A stretch of 64,000 nt of DNA from Pengzhenrongella sp031582905 (GTDB lineage Bacteria; Actinomycetota; Actinomycetes; Actinomycetales; Cellulomonadaceae), in NCBI RefSeq assembly GCF_031582905.1, contig NZ_CP133990.1:248001-312000 (forward strand). The letters are read 5' to 3'. A program made the translations under genes and the position numbers. Under the pieces are notes generated by a model, which saw only the letters and a program-made list of their open reading frames with translations, was not told the DNA's origin and searched no databases. Position 1 is the first letter of the stretch. Each line of letters opens with the position of its first letter. Of the stretch, positions 29,254-48,146 are shown in pieces.

Positions 29254-29275
29254 GGCCGGGCCCACGGGCCCGGCC
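29254..29275 (+). terminator. Hairpin between rplK and rplA
   Basis: A 10-base-pair GGCCGGGCCC/GGGCCCGGCC stem with a two-base loop lies 11 bases after the rplK stop. Since L1 must follow L11, it is more likely a processing or stability element or a leaky terminator. Confidence 0.45.
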
Positions 29276-29414
29276 TCCGGCAGGACCCGGCGCGCGCACC
29301 GCGCGCCGGCGCAGGACGGCGTCGGGCACGGGCCCGCACCGAGAACGTCAGTGGGAGGGCCACGCGCTGGCCCGCCGGATCGTCCGACCACGACTGCACA
29401 GAGAAGAGAAGCAG

Positions 29415-30137
29415 ATGACCAAGCGCAGCAAGGCCTACCTGGCCGCCGCGGAGAAGATCGAGCAGGACCGCCAGTACGCGCCGCTCGAGGCGGTCCGCCT
29501 CGCCAAGGAGACCTCCGTGGCGAAGTTCGACGCGACCGTCGAGGTCGCGTTCCGCCTCGGCGTCGACCCCCGCAAGGCGGACCAGATGGTCCGCGGCACG
29601 GTGAACCTGCCGCACGGCACGGGCAAGACCGCCCGCGTCCTGGTCTTCGCGACCGGTGAGCGTGCCGAGCAGGCGCTCGCCGCCGGTGCCGACGAGGTCG
29701 GCGGCGACGAGCTCATCGCGAAGGTCGCGGCCGGCTACACCGACTTCGACTCCGCGGTGGCGACCCCCGACCTCATGGGCAAGGTCGGCCGGCTCGGGAA
29801 GGTGCTGGGGCCGCGTGGCCTCATGCCCAACCCGAAGACGGGCACGGTCACCATGGACGTCGCCAAGGCGGTCTCCGAGATCAAGGGCGGGAAGATCGAG
29901 TTCCGCGTCGACAAGCACGCGAACCTCCACTTCATCATCGGCAAGTCCTCCTTCAGCGACGTTCAGCTGGTCGAGAACTACGCCGCCGCCCTCGACGAGG
30001 TGCTGCGACTGAAGCCGTCGGCCTCCAAGGGTCGCTACATCACCAAGGCCGTCATCACCACGACGAACGGCCCCGGCATCCTGCTCGACCAGAGCAAGAC
30101 CCGGAACCTCACCGAGGTCGACGCCGACGCCGCCTGA
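29415..30137 (+). CDS. rplA: 50S ribosomal protein L1
   Basis: 240 residues. It has the L1 signatures KRSKAYLAAAEKI, FRLGVDPRKADQMVRGTVNL, the LGPRGLMPNPKTGTVT block, and EFRVDKHANLHFIIGKSSF. L1 forms the mobile stalk near the E site and can repress its own operon in other bacteria. It is followed by a strong hairpin. Confidence 0.97.
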   Translation: MTKRSKAYLAAAEKIEQDRQYAPLEAVRLAKETSVAKFDATVEVAFRLGVDPRKADQMVRGTVNLPHGTGKTARVLVFATGERAEQALAAGADEVGGDELIAKVAAGYTDFDSAVATPDLMGKVGRLGKVLGPRGLMPNPKTGTVTMDVAKAVSEIKGGKIEFRVDKHANLHFIIGKSSFSDVQLVENYAAALDEVLRLKPSASKGRYITKAVITTTNGPGILLDQSKTRNLTEVDADAA

Positions 30138-30157
30138 CGCGTCCTCCAGCGGTCCCT

Positions 30158-30194
30158 GCGGGGCCCGGCAGCCACTGCGGCTGCCGGGCCCCGC
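30158..30194 (+). terminator. Strong hairpin after rplA
   Basis: A perfect 16-base-pair stem (GCGGGGCCCGGCAGCC with its complement) and loop ACTGC begin 21 bases after the rplA stop. It separates rplKA from the rplJL promoter and is a likely terminator. Confidence 0.72.
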
Positions 30195-30290
30195 GGTCGT
30201 CCGGGTTCGGCCCGCGGCCCGCGGAGGTGCACGCGGCCGCCCCGACCTGGCCGTCCGCGGCCCGCCGCAGGCCCGCCCGTCGACGGCGAT

Positions 30291-30319
30291 TTGGTCCCGC
30301 CCGATCCGTCGCGTACAGT
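30291..30319 (+). promoter_or_regulatory. Promoter of rplJL
   Basis: TTGGTC and TACAGT are separated by 17 bases. The site lies downstream of the rplA terminator hairpin and about 200 bases before rplJ, leaving a long leader. Confidence 0.6.
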
Positions 30320-30524
30320 CGTCCACGCCCAAGACCGCCGGTCGTCGGCTGCCCCTCTGCGGAGTGCAGCTCACCGAAGTCCCGCAGCAGCGGAGGCCAG
30401 CGCAGGTGAGAGTCTCGTCGTCGGACCGTGTCCGGTGTGCATCCGAGCCCCGCGCCTGCGCGGGGCTCTTGTCGTCTGTGGGGCCGAGGTGGCGAGCGGT
30501 GGCACCACCATCGGAAGGATTGCC
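30320..30524 (+). promoter_or_regulatory. Candidate ribosomal protein L10 leader
   Basis: About 200 untranslated bases precede rplJ. They contain a compact hairpin AGCCCCGCGC/GCGCGGGGCT (30446-30467) followed by CTCTTGTC. In many bacteria the mRNA here folds to bind L10(L12)4 and repress translation. I see a plausible fold, but I did not match the known kink-turn consensus, so the class is inferred from position. Confidence 0.5.
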
Positions 30525-31054
30525 ATGGCGAGGCCGGACAAGGCAGCCGCAGTCGCAGCGCTCACGGACCAGTTCCGCGAGTCGAACGCGGCCGTGCTGA
30601 CCGAGTACCGCGGGCTCACTGTCGCCCAGCTCAAGCAGCTGCGGCGCACGCTCAGCGGCAACGCAACCTACGCCGTGGTGAAGAACACGCTGACCTCCAT
30701 CGCGGCGAAGGAGGCAGGGGTCGACGTCGACGACGCGCACCTTGCCGGCCCCTCCGCGATCGCCTTCGTGACCGGTGACCCGGTCGAGGCTGCCAAGGGT
30801 CTGCGTGACTTCGCCAGGGCGAATCCCGCGCTGGTCATCAAGGGGGCGTCCTCGACGGTCGCGCCCTGACCGCCGAGGAGATCACCAAGCTCGCGGACCT
30901 CGAGTCCCGTGAGGTCCTGCTGGCCAAGACGGCCGGCATGTTCAAGGCGACGCTGTTCCAGGCGGCGTACCTGTTCACGGCGCCTGCGGCCAAGGCCGTG
31001 CGCACCGTCGAGGCCCTGCGCGAGAAGCAGGCCTCTGCCGAGACCGCTGCCTGA
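30525..31054 (+). CDS. rplJ: 50S ribosomal protein L10, frameshifted
   Basis: 176 residues after restoring one G lost in the GGGGG run near 30845. The upstream part MARPDKAAAVAALTDQF, VLTEYRGLTVAQLKQLRRTL and YAVVKNTLTSIAA is canonical L10. The continuation VLDGRALTAEEITKLADLES with C-terminal TPAAKAVRTVEAL completes it. The ATG has GGAAGG upstream. L10 anchors the L7/L12 stalk. Sequence error is the likely cause of the break. Confidence 0.93.
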
Positions 31055-31136
31055 GCCGACCCGGCTCGCGCACACACCCCCAGCTCCGGGGCGTGACCGA
31101 CAGGTCGTGCCTGGACAGAACGGAAGGAACGCCATC

Positions 31137-31526
31137 ATGGCGAAGCTCAGCACCGACGAGCTCATCAGCGCTTTCAAGGAGCTCACCCTCATCGAGCTCT
31201 CCGAGTTCGTGAAGGTCTTCGAGGAGACCTTCGAGGTCACCGCCGCCGCGCCCGTCGCCGCGGCCGCCGCCCCGGCCGCCGGTGGCGGCGCCGACGCGCC
31301 CGCCGAGGAGGAGAAGTCGGAGTTCGACGTCGTCCTCGAGGCCGCCGGTGAGAAGAAGATCCAGGTCATCAAGGAGGTGCGCGCCCTCACGAGCCTCGGC
31401 CTGAAGGAGGCCAAGGACCTCGTCGACGGCGCCCCCAAGGCCGTCCTGGAGGGTGTCAACAAGGAGGCCGCTGACAAGGCCGTCGCCGCGCTCGAGGGCG
31501 CCGGCGCCACCGTCTCGGTCAAGTGA
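31137..31526 (+). CDS. rplL: 50S ribosomal protein L7/L12
   Basis: 129 residues. N-terminal dimer region (MAKLSTDELISAFKELTLIE), an Ala/Pro hinge, and the C-terminal factor-binding domain with EKKIQVIKEVRALTSLGLKE and AKDLVDGAPKAV. The start is supported by GGAAGG at 31122. It recruits translation GTPases to the ribosome. Confidence 0.97.
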   Translation: MAKLSTDELISAFKELTLIELSEFVKVFEETFEVTAAAPVAAAAAPAAGGGADAPAEEEKSEFDVVLEAAGEKKIQVIKEVRALTSLGLKEAKDLVDGAPKAVLEGVNKEAADKAVAALEGAGATVSVK

Positions 31527-31582
31527 CCCCTCGCCCCTGACCGGGGGCGACGGCGTCGCGACCCCGCGAGGGTGCACGTCAC

Positions 31583-31617
31583 GCGAGGCCCGCACCGGCT
31601 GCCGGTGCGGGCCTCGC
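31583..31617 (+). terminator. Strong hairpin between rplL and rpoB
   Basis: A perfect 16-base-pair stem (GCGAGGCCCGCACCGG with its complement) and a three-base loop lie 57 bases after rplL. The position matches the partial terminator known between rplL and rpoB in E. coli, and a separate rpoB promoter follows. Confidence 0.7.
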
Positions 31618-31747
31618 TGCATGGTGCGGGGCGGCCGGCGGAGCGCCCGACGACGGCGTCGTGGCAGCGGGGTGTGTCGTGGGCCACGTGCGCCGGGGCA
31701 GGGTACGCCCATCCGGGGCCGGTGCAAAGCCGCGTTGCGCTGGACGG

Positions 31748-31776
31748 TGGACAGCGCGTGGGCAGTCGGATAGGCT
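31748..31776 (+). promoter_or_regulatory. Promoter of rpoBC
   Basis: TGGACA and TAGGCT with a 17-base spacer lie about 145 bases before rpoB and after the terminator-like hairpin. The rest of the 394-base gap (31527-31920) shows no gene. Confidence 0.6.
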
Positions 31777-31920
31777 AGCGCTTTGCGTTGGCCTGTGCCC
31801 GCGACCCCGTATAACCCGAGCCGGATCGACACCGCACATGCGGTGTGGACGGGCTCGCGGCCGGGGGTCGCGAACCGCCGGGCGGCGCAGCGTGCACACG
31901 ATCCGCAGGAAGGACCCCTC

Positions 31921-35424
<3,504 letters not shown>

Positions 35425-35429
35425 CGTCG

Positions 35430-35468
35430 CCCCGCCCGGCCCTTCCGCAACGGATGGGCCGGGCGGGG
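35430..35468 (+). other. Strong hairpin between rpoB and rpoC
   Basis: A perfect 13-base-pair stem (CCCCGCCCGGCCC with its complement) is extended by four inner pairs, with loop CAA. It begins 6 bases after the rpoB stop. rpoC has no visible separate promoter, so this is unlikely to be a full terminator and may be a processing or stability element. Confidence 0.65.
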
Positions 35469-35543
35469 ACCGACCACCTGAATGAGATCCATCGTGGCCG
35501 GGAGCGACACCGCCCCCGGCCAAGCGAAGAGAGTAGGACCCCC

Positions 35544-39422
<3,879 letters not shown>

Positions 39423-39444
39423 TCCGGACCCTCACCGGCTCCAC

Positions 39445-39493
39445 CACGGCCGGAGCCCTCGGCGCCCACGCGGCGCCGGGGGCTCCGGCCGTG
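39445..39493 (+). terminator. Terminator after rpoC
   Basis: A 22-base-pair stem with a single G-U pair and a five-base loop starts 23 bases after the rpoC stop (left arm CACGGCCGGAGCCC...). It is among the longest hairpins in the window. It is followed directly by the rpsL promoter. Confidence 0.85.
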
Positions 39494-39512
39494 TCAGCCT
39501 GGTCACATGCCT

Positions 39513-39541
39513 TTGACCCGCCCATGCGGGCCAGGTAATGT
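39513..39541 (+). promoter_or_regulatory. Promoter of the str operon (rpsL-rpsG-fusA-tuf)
   Basis: TTGACC and TAATGT with exactly 17 bases between them make the best promoter match in the window. It leaves an untranslated leader of about 280 bases (39549-39827). I see no convincing gene or known riboswitch in that leader. Confidence 0.75.
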
Positions 39542-39827
39542 GGTCCACCGTGCCCGCGCCGTCGGGCCCTGCGTGCATGCTCCCGCACGCGATCGCCTCG
39601 CCGGCGACGCGGAGGGAACGGGTGGACCAGTCCACCGCACGCGCACACACCACCTGCTCACCGTGGGTGATCGATGTGCCGGAGTGGGGCGACACGCCCG
39701 GCTGCGGGGGTCGGAGCGGGACTCAAGGCCTCCGGGCCGAGGCCGGGGCGCAGCCCCCGGATCGGTCCAACGGACCGGACAGCCGGTCGATCAGAGATCC
39801 ACACTTCGCAACAGACACGGAGACGTA

Positions 39828-40202
39828 GTGCCTACGATCCAGCAGCTGGTCCGCAAGGGCCGCTCGCCCAAGGTGACCAAGTCCAAGACCCCCGCGCTCA
39901 AGGGCTCCCCGCAGCGCCGCGGTGTGTGCACCCGCGTCTACACGACCACCCCGAAGAAGCCGAACTCGGCCCTCCGCAAGGTCGCGCGCGTCCGCCTCTC
40001 GAGCCAGGTCGAGGTCACCGCCTACATCCCCGGTGTCGGCCACAACCTCCAGGAGCACTCCATCGTGCTCGTGCGCGGCGGTCGTGTGAAGGACCTGCCG
40101 GGTGTCCGCTACAAGATCGTGCGCGGCGCGCTCGACACCCAGGGTGTCAAGAACCGCAAGCAGGCTCGCAGCCGTTACGGCGCGAAGAAGGGCAGCAACT
40201 GA
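39828..40202 (+). CDS. rpsL: 30S ribosomal protein S12
   Basis: 124 residues from GTG (PTIQQLVRKGRSPKVTKSKT). The streptomycin-sensitive lysines are intact in TTPKKPNSALRK and GGRVKDLPGVRYK. The stop overlaps the rpsG start by one base (TGATG). Confidence 0.98.
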   Translation: MPTIQQLVRKGRSPKVTKSKTPALKGSPQRRGVCTRVYTTTPKKPNSALRKVARVRLSSQVEVTAYIPGVGHNLQEHSIVLVRGGRVKDLPGVRYKIVRGALDTQGVKNRKQARSRYGAKKGSN

Positions 40203-40672
40203 TGCCTCGTAAGGGTCCGGCCCCGAAGCGGCCGCTCATCGTCGACCCGGTCTACGGGTCCCCGGTCGTCACGCAGCTCATCAACAAGGTGCTGCTGGAC
40301 GGCAAGAAGTCCGTCGCCGAAGCGATCGTCTACGGCGCGCTCGAGGGCGTCCGCGAGAAGACCAGCGGCGACCCCGTCGTCGTGCTCAAGCGCGCGCTCG
40401 AGAACGTCCGTCCCGCGCTCGAGGTCCGCTCGCGCCGCGTCGGTGGCGCCACCTACCAGGTGCCCGTCGAGGTCCGCCCCGTGCGGTCCACGACCCTCGC
40501 GCTGCGCTGGCTCACCGACTACTCCCGCGCCCGTCGCGAGAAGACGATGACCGAGCGCCTCATGAACGAGATCCTCGACGCGAGCAACGGCCTCGGGGCC
40601 GCGGTCAAGCGTCGCGAGGACATGCACAAGATGGCCGAGTCGAACAAGGCCTTCGCGCACTACCGCTGGTAG
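40202..40672 (+). CDS. rpsG: 30S ribosomal protein S7
   Basis: 156 residues, the usual length. It has MPRKGPAPKRPLIVDPVYGS, NKVLLDGKKSVAEAIVYGAL, the rRNA-binding VGGATYQVPVEVRP and ANKAFAHYRW-type end. It nucleates the 30S head and is coupled to rpsL by a one-base overlap. Confidence 0.98.
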   Translation: MPRKGPAPKRPLIVDPVYGSPVVTQLINKVLLDGKKSVAEAIVYGALEGVREKTSGDPVVVLKRALENVRPALEVRSRRVGGATYQVPVEVRPVRSTTLALRWLTDYSRARREKTMTERLMNEILDASNGLGAAVKRREDMHKMAESNKAFAHYRW

Positions 40673-40680
40673 CCCCAGCT

Positions 40681-40745
40681 CGCGCCGGGGAGGACCCGGC
40701 GAGACCCGCTGGGCCGAGCCCAGCTGCGCCGGGTCCCTCGGCGCG
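40681..40745 (+). other. Multi-stem RNA structure between rpsG and fusA
   Basis: The 99-base gap can fold into nested stems: outer CGCGCCG/CGGCGCG, middle GACCCGGCG/CGCCGGGTC and inner GCTGGGC/GCCCAGC with loop CGA. It begins 8 bases after rpsG. S7 is the autogenous repressor of this operon in E. coli and binds near the S12-S7 junction, so a regulatory role is possible but unproven. Confidence 0.5.
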
Positions 40746-40771
40746 AACCAACTGCTCAGAAGGGCGACAAC

Positions 40772-42874
<2,103 letters not shown>

Positions 42875-42881
42875 GCCCCAT

Positions 42882-42916
42882 CGGTCGACCGGCCGCCCCG
42901 AGCGGCCGGTCGACCG
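42882..42916 (+). terminator. Hairpin between fusA and tuf
   Basis: A perfect 15-base-pair stem (CGGTCGACCGGCCGC with its complement) and a five-base loop start 8 bases after fusA. No clear tuf promoter was found in the remaining 84 bases, so it may attenuate or mark a processing site. Confidence 0.6.
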
Positions 42917-43000
42917 GAGCGGGCCGAGCGCCCGTGCAGATGCCACCATGGCGCCTGCACCGTATGAGCAGATCACTACCTTGAGTCCGAGGAGGACACA

Positions 43001-44194
<1,194 letters not shown>

Positions 44195-44199
44195 TCCAC

Positions 44200-44235
44200 C
44201 GGAAGGGCCCGGGTGCTCGCACCCGGGCCCTTCCG
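44200..44235 (+). terminator. Terminator after tuf
   Basis: A 17-base self-complementary stem (CGGAAGGGCCCGGGTGC with its complement, two-base apex) starts 6 bases after the tuf stop. It closes the str operon. Confidence 0.82.
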
Positions 44236-44303
44236 CATGTCCCCGACCGACCGCCTCGTCGGTGGGTCGGGGGAGTGTCGTCGCTCACGCCCGCCCGAGG
44301 GGG

Positions 44304-44333
44304 TTGGCCAGGGCGGCGATCGTCTGGCAGACT
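44304..44333 (+). promoter_or_regulatory. Candidate S10 operon promoter
   Basis: TTGGCC and CAGACT are separated by 18 bases in the 373-base gap between tuf and rpsJ (44195-44567). About 230 bases of leader remain before rpsJ. Apart from the tuf terminator I see no gene there. Confidence 0.45.
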
Positions 44334-44567
44334 AGCCAGGTTGCCCGGGGTCGATCGTGCGTGCGCGTAGCGCGCATGCGCAGACATCCAGGCACATCAA
44401 CGTTGGAGCTCAGGTCGGCGGGGAACGTACCTGCGGCGGGGCTCAGACAGCATCCAACGGCCCCGCACCTCGAACAGGTGCGCAGCGCGACGGCGTGGCG
44501 CAAAATGCGACACGCCCGAGTGCGTGGGCCGGACAGCTAGCGGTTCGAGAGAGAGTCAGACGACGCC

Positions 44568-44876
44568 ATGGCGGGACAGAAGATCCGCATCCGGCTCAAG
44601 TCCTACGACCACGAGGTCATCGACAGCTCGGCGCGCAAGATCGTCGACACGGTGACGCGCGCTGGTGCGACGGTCGTGGGTCCGGTGCCGCTCCCGACGG
44701 AGAAGAACGTCTTCGTCGTCATCCGGTCGCCCCACAAGTACAAGGACAGCCGCGAGCACTTCGAGATGCGCACGCACAAGCGGCTCATCGACATCATCGA
44801 TCCCACGCCGAAGGCGGTCGACTCGCTCATGCGTCTCGACCTGCCGGCCGACGTGAACATCGAGATCAAGCTCTGA
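44568..44876 (+). CDS. rpsJ: 30S ribosomal protein S10
   Basis: 102 residues. MAGQKIRIRLKSYDHEVIDS, then VPLPTEKNVFVVIRSPHKYK and FEMRTHKRLIDIIDPTPKAV match S10/NusE throughout. It is the first gene of the S10 operon. Confidence 0.98.
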   Translation: MAGQKIRIRLKSYDHEVIDSSARKIVDTVTRAGATVVGPVPLPTEKNVFVVIRSPHKYKDSREHFEMRTHKRLIDIIDPTPKAVDSLMRLDLPADVNIEIKL

Positions 44877-44898
44877 AGCTGGGAAGGAACTGATCATC

Positions 44899-45569
44899 AT
44901 GACCACCCAGCAGAACGCGCGCGCCGTCACGGCCGTGCTCGGCACCAAGCTCGGCATGACGCAGGTGTGGGACGACAACGGTCGTCTCGTGCCCGTCACC
45001 GTCGTGCAGGTCGGCACGAACGTCGTCACGCAGGTGCGCACCGCTGACACGGACGGGTACTCCGCGGTCCAGCTGGCCTACGGCCAGATCGACCCGCGCA
45101 AGGTGACCCAGCCGCTCAAGGGCCACTTCGAGAAGGCCGGGGTCACCCCCGCCGGCACGTGGCCGAGATCCGTACCTCCGACGCGGCCGAGTACACGCTC
45201 GGCCAGGAGATCACCGCCGCGGCCTTCGAGGCCGGGACGACGGTCGACGTCACGGGCACCACCAAGGGCAAGGGCACTGCCGGTGTCATGAAGCGTCACG
45301 GCTTCTCCGGCGTCGGCGCCTCCCACGGTGCGCACCGCAACCACCGCAAGGCCGGCTCGATCGGTGGGGCCTCGACCCCGTCGCGCGTGTTCAAGGGCAT
45401 GCGGATGGCCGGTCGCATGGGCCACGACCGTCAGACCACTCAGAACCTGACCGTCCACGCGGTCGACGCCGAGAAGGGTCTGCTGCTCGTCAAGGGCGCC
45501 CTCCCGGGCCCCAAGGGCGGCGTCGTCCTCGTGCGCAACGCAGTGAAGGGGCATGAGCGACGTGGCTGA
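44899..45569 (+). CDS. rplC: 50S ribosomal protein L3, frameshifted
   Basis: 223 residues after restoring one base lost near 45162. The first frame gives AVLGTKLGMTQVWDDNGRLV and QPLKGHFEKAGVTPAG. The next gives HVAEIRT, then VTGTTKGKGTAGVMKRHGFS, SHGAHRNHRKAGSIGG and MAGRMGHDRQTTQNL. Both halves are canonical L3, so a sequence error is likely. The 3' end overlaps rplD by 17 bases. Confidence 0.93.
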
Positions 45570-46275
45570 CACCGGACTCACCCTGACCGTCGACGTCCTG
45601 GACCCGAGCGGCACGAAGGCGGGCACGACCGACCTGCCCGCCGAGGTCTTCGACGTCCAGACGAACGTCCCGCTCATCCACCAGGTCGTCGTGGCGCAGC
45701 TCGCCGCGGCGCGCCAGGGCACCCACGACACGAAGAACCGTGGCGAGGTGCGCGGTGGTGGGCGCAAGCCGTACAAGCAGAAGGGCACCGGCCGCGCCCG
45801 CCAGGGCTCGACGCGTGCGCCGCAGTTCGCCGGCGGTGGCACGGTCCACGGCCCGACGCCGCGTGACTACAGCCAGCGGACCCCGAAGAAGATGAAGGCC
45901 GCGGCGCTCCGCGGTGCTCTCTCGGACCGCGCCCGCGCCGGTCGCGTGCACGTCGTCACGGGCTTCGCCCCGGGTGCCGCGCCGTCGACCAAGTCGGCTC
46001 TCTCGATCCTCGACACCCTCTCCGGACGCAAGCACGTCCTGGTCGTCGTCGAGCGCTCGGACGAGATCACCTGGAAGTCGCTGCGCAACGTCGAGCGGGT
46101 CCACCTGCTCGTCGCCGACCAGCTCAACACGTACGACGTGCTCGTCTCCGACGACGTCGTCTTCACCCAGGGCGCGCTCGACGCGTTCCTGGCCGGCCCG
46201 ACGCAGGGTCGCTCGGTCACCGCCACGGCGACCGAGTCGGAAGAGGCTGCACTGACCCAGGAGGGCACGAAGTGA
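45553..46275 (+). CDS. rplD: 50S ribosomal protein L4
   Basis: 240 residues from the ATG at 45553, inside the end of rplC, with GAAGGGG just upstream; a GTG at 45562 is an alternative. Conserved segments are RQGTHDTKNRGEVRGGGRKP, KQKGTGRARQGSTRAPQF and PTPRDYSQRTPKKMKAAAL. L4 lines the exit tunnel and represses the S10 operon in E. coli. Confidence 0.96.
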   Translation: MSDVADTGLTLTVDVLDPSGTKAGTTDLPAEVFDVQTNVPLIHQVVVAQLAAARQGTHDTKNRGEVRGGGRKPYKQKGTGRARQGSTRAPQFAGGGTVHGPTPRDYSQRTPKKMKAAALRGALSDRARAGRVHVVTGFAPGAAPSTKSALSILDTLSGRKHVLVVVERSDEITWKSLRNVERVHLLVADQLNTYDVLVSDDVVFTQGALDAFLAGPTQGRSVTATATESEEAALTQEGTK

Positions 46276-46574
46276 CCGCCGTCACGAAGGACCCGCGCGA
46301 CATCCTGATCGCACCGGTCGTCTCGGAGAAGAGCTACGGGCTGCTCGACGAGGGCAAGTACACGTTCATCGTGGACCCCCGCGCGAACAAGACCGAGATC
46401 AAGATCGCGATCGAGCAGGTCTTCGCGGTCAAGGTCGAGTCGGTGAACACGATCAACCGCAAGGGCAAGACGCGGCGGACGAAGTTCGGGCTCGGCAAGC
46501 GCAAGGACACGAAGCGCGCGATCGTCACCCTCCGCGAGGGCACGATCGACATCTTCGGCGGACCGGTCGGCTGA
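46272..46574 (+). CDS. rplW: 50S ribosomal protein L23
   Basis: 100 residues from a GTG overlapping the rplD stop (GTGA). DPRDILIAPVVSEKSYGLLD, NKTEIKIAIEQVFAVKVESV and the basic GKTRRTKFGLGKRKDTKRAI loop identify L23, the docking site for trigger factor and SRP. Confidence 0.97.
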   Translation: MTAVTKDPRDILIAPVVSEKSYGLLDEGKYTFIVDPRANKTEIKIAIEQVFAVKVESVNTINRKGKTRRTKFGLGKRKDTKRAIVTLREGTIDIFGGPVG

Positions 46575-46613
46575 GGCCGACCGCCACGAGCTACAGATTA
46601 GGGACAGATCCCC

Positions 46614-47455
<842 letters not shown>

Positions 47456-47469
47456 TAGGGAGCCGACAG

Positions 47470-47751
47470 ATGCCACGCAGCCTGAAGAAGGGCCCGTTCG
47501 TCGACGGTCACCTCCAGAAGAAGGTCGACCTGCAGAACGAGAAGGGGACCAAGAGCGTCATCAAGACGTGGTCCCGCCGGTCGCTCATCACGCCGGACTT
47601 CCTCGGCCACACGTTCGCGGTCCACGACGGCCGCAAGCACACGCCCGTCTTCGTGACCGAGTCGATGGTCGGGCACAAGCTGGGCGAGTTCGCCCCCACG
47701 CGCACGTTCCGCGGCCATGAGAAGGACGACCGCAAGGGCCGTCGCCGCTGA
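47470..47751 (+). CDS. rpsS: 30S ribosomal protein S19
   Basis: 93 residues. PRSLKKGPFVDGHLQKKVDL, TWSRRSLITPDFLGHTFAVH and VGHKLGEFAPTRTFRGHEKD are diagnostic. Its stop overlaps an ATG used by the rplV frame. Confidence 0.98.
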   Translation: MPRSLKKGPFVDGHLQKKVDLQNEKGTKSVIKTWSRRSLITPDFLGHTFAVHDGRKHTPVFVTESMVGHKLGEFAPTRTFRGHEKDDRKGRRR

Positions 47752-47777
47752 TGACGATTCAAGAAGGCAGGACAGCA

Positions 47778-48146
47778 ATGGAAGCCAAGGCGCAGGCGCG
47801 GTTCGTCCGCGTCACGCCCCAGAAGGCCCGGCGCGTCGTGGACCTCATCCGTGGCAAGCAGGCCGAGCAGGCCGTGGCGACGCTGAAGTTCGCGCCGCAG
47901 GCCGCGGGGGAGACCGTGCTCAAGGTTGTCGAGAGCGCGATCGCCAACGCCCGGGTCAAGGCGGACCGTGCCGGCGAGGCGTTCGACGCCGCGTCGCTCG
48001 TGGTCCGTGAGGCGTACGTCGACGAGGGTCCGACCCTCAAGCGGTTCCGCCCGCGTGCACAGGGACGGGCGAGCCAGATCCTCAAGCGGACCAGCCACAT
48101 CACCGTGGTCGTGGCCCCCGTCGAGAAGAAGGAGAGGGCCCGATAG
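47778..48146 (+). CDS. rplV: 50S ribosomal protein L22
   Basis: 122 residues from the ATG at 47778, preferred because AAGGCAGG precedes it; the frame also has an ATG at 47751 overlapping the rpsS stop. EAKAQARFVRVTPQKARRVV, the GAEF-like tunnel loop region, and RAQGRASQILKRTSHITVVV mark L22. Confidence 0.96.
   Translation: MEAKAQARFVRVTPQKARRVVDLIRGKQAEQAVATLKFAPQAAGETVLKVVESAIANARVKADRAGEAFDAASLVVREAYVDEGPTLKRFRPRAQGRASQILKRTSHITVVVAPVEKKERAR

Noticed and set aside
39538..39828. 96-codon open frame in the rpsL leader
   Set aside because: It begins at the -10 box of the best promoter in the window, lacks a ribosome-binding site and resembles nothing known.
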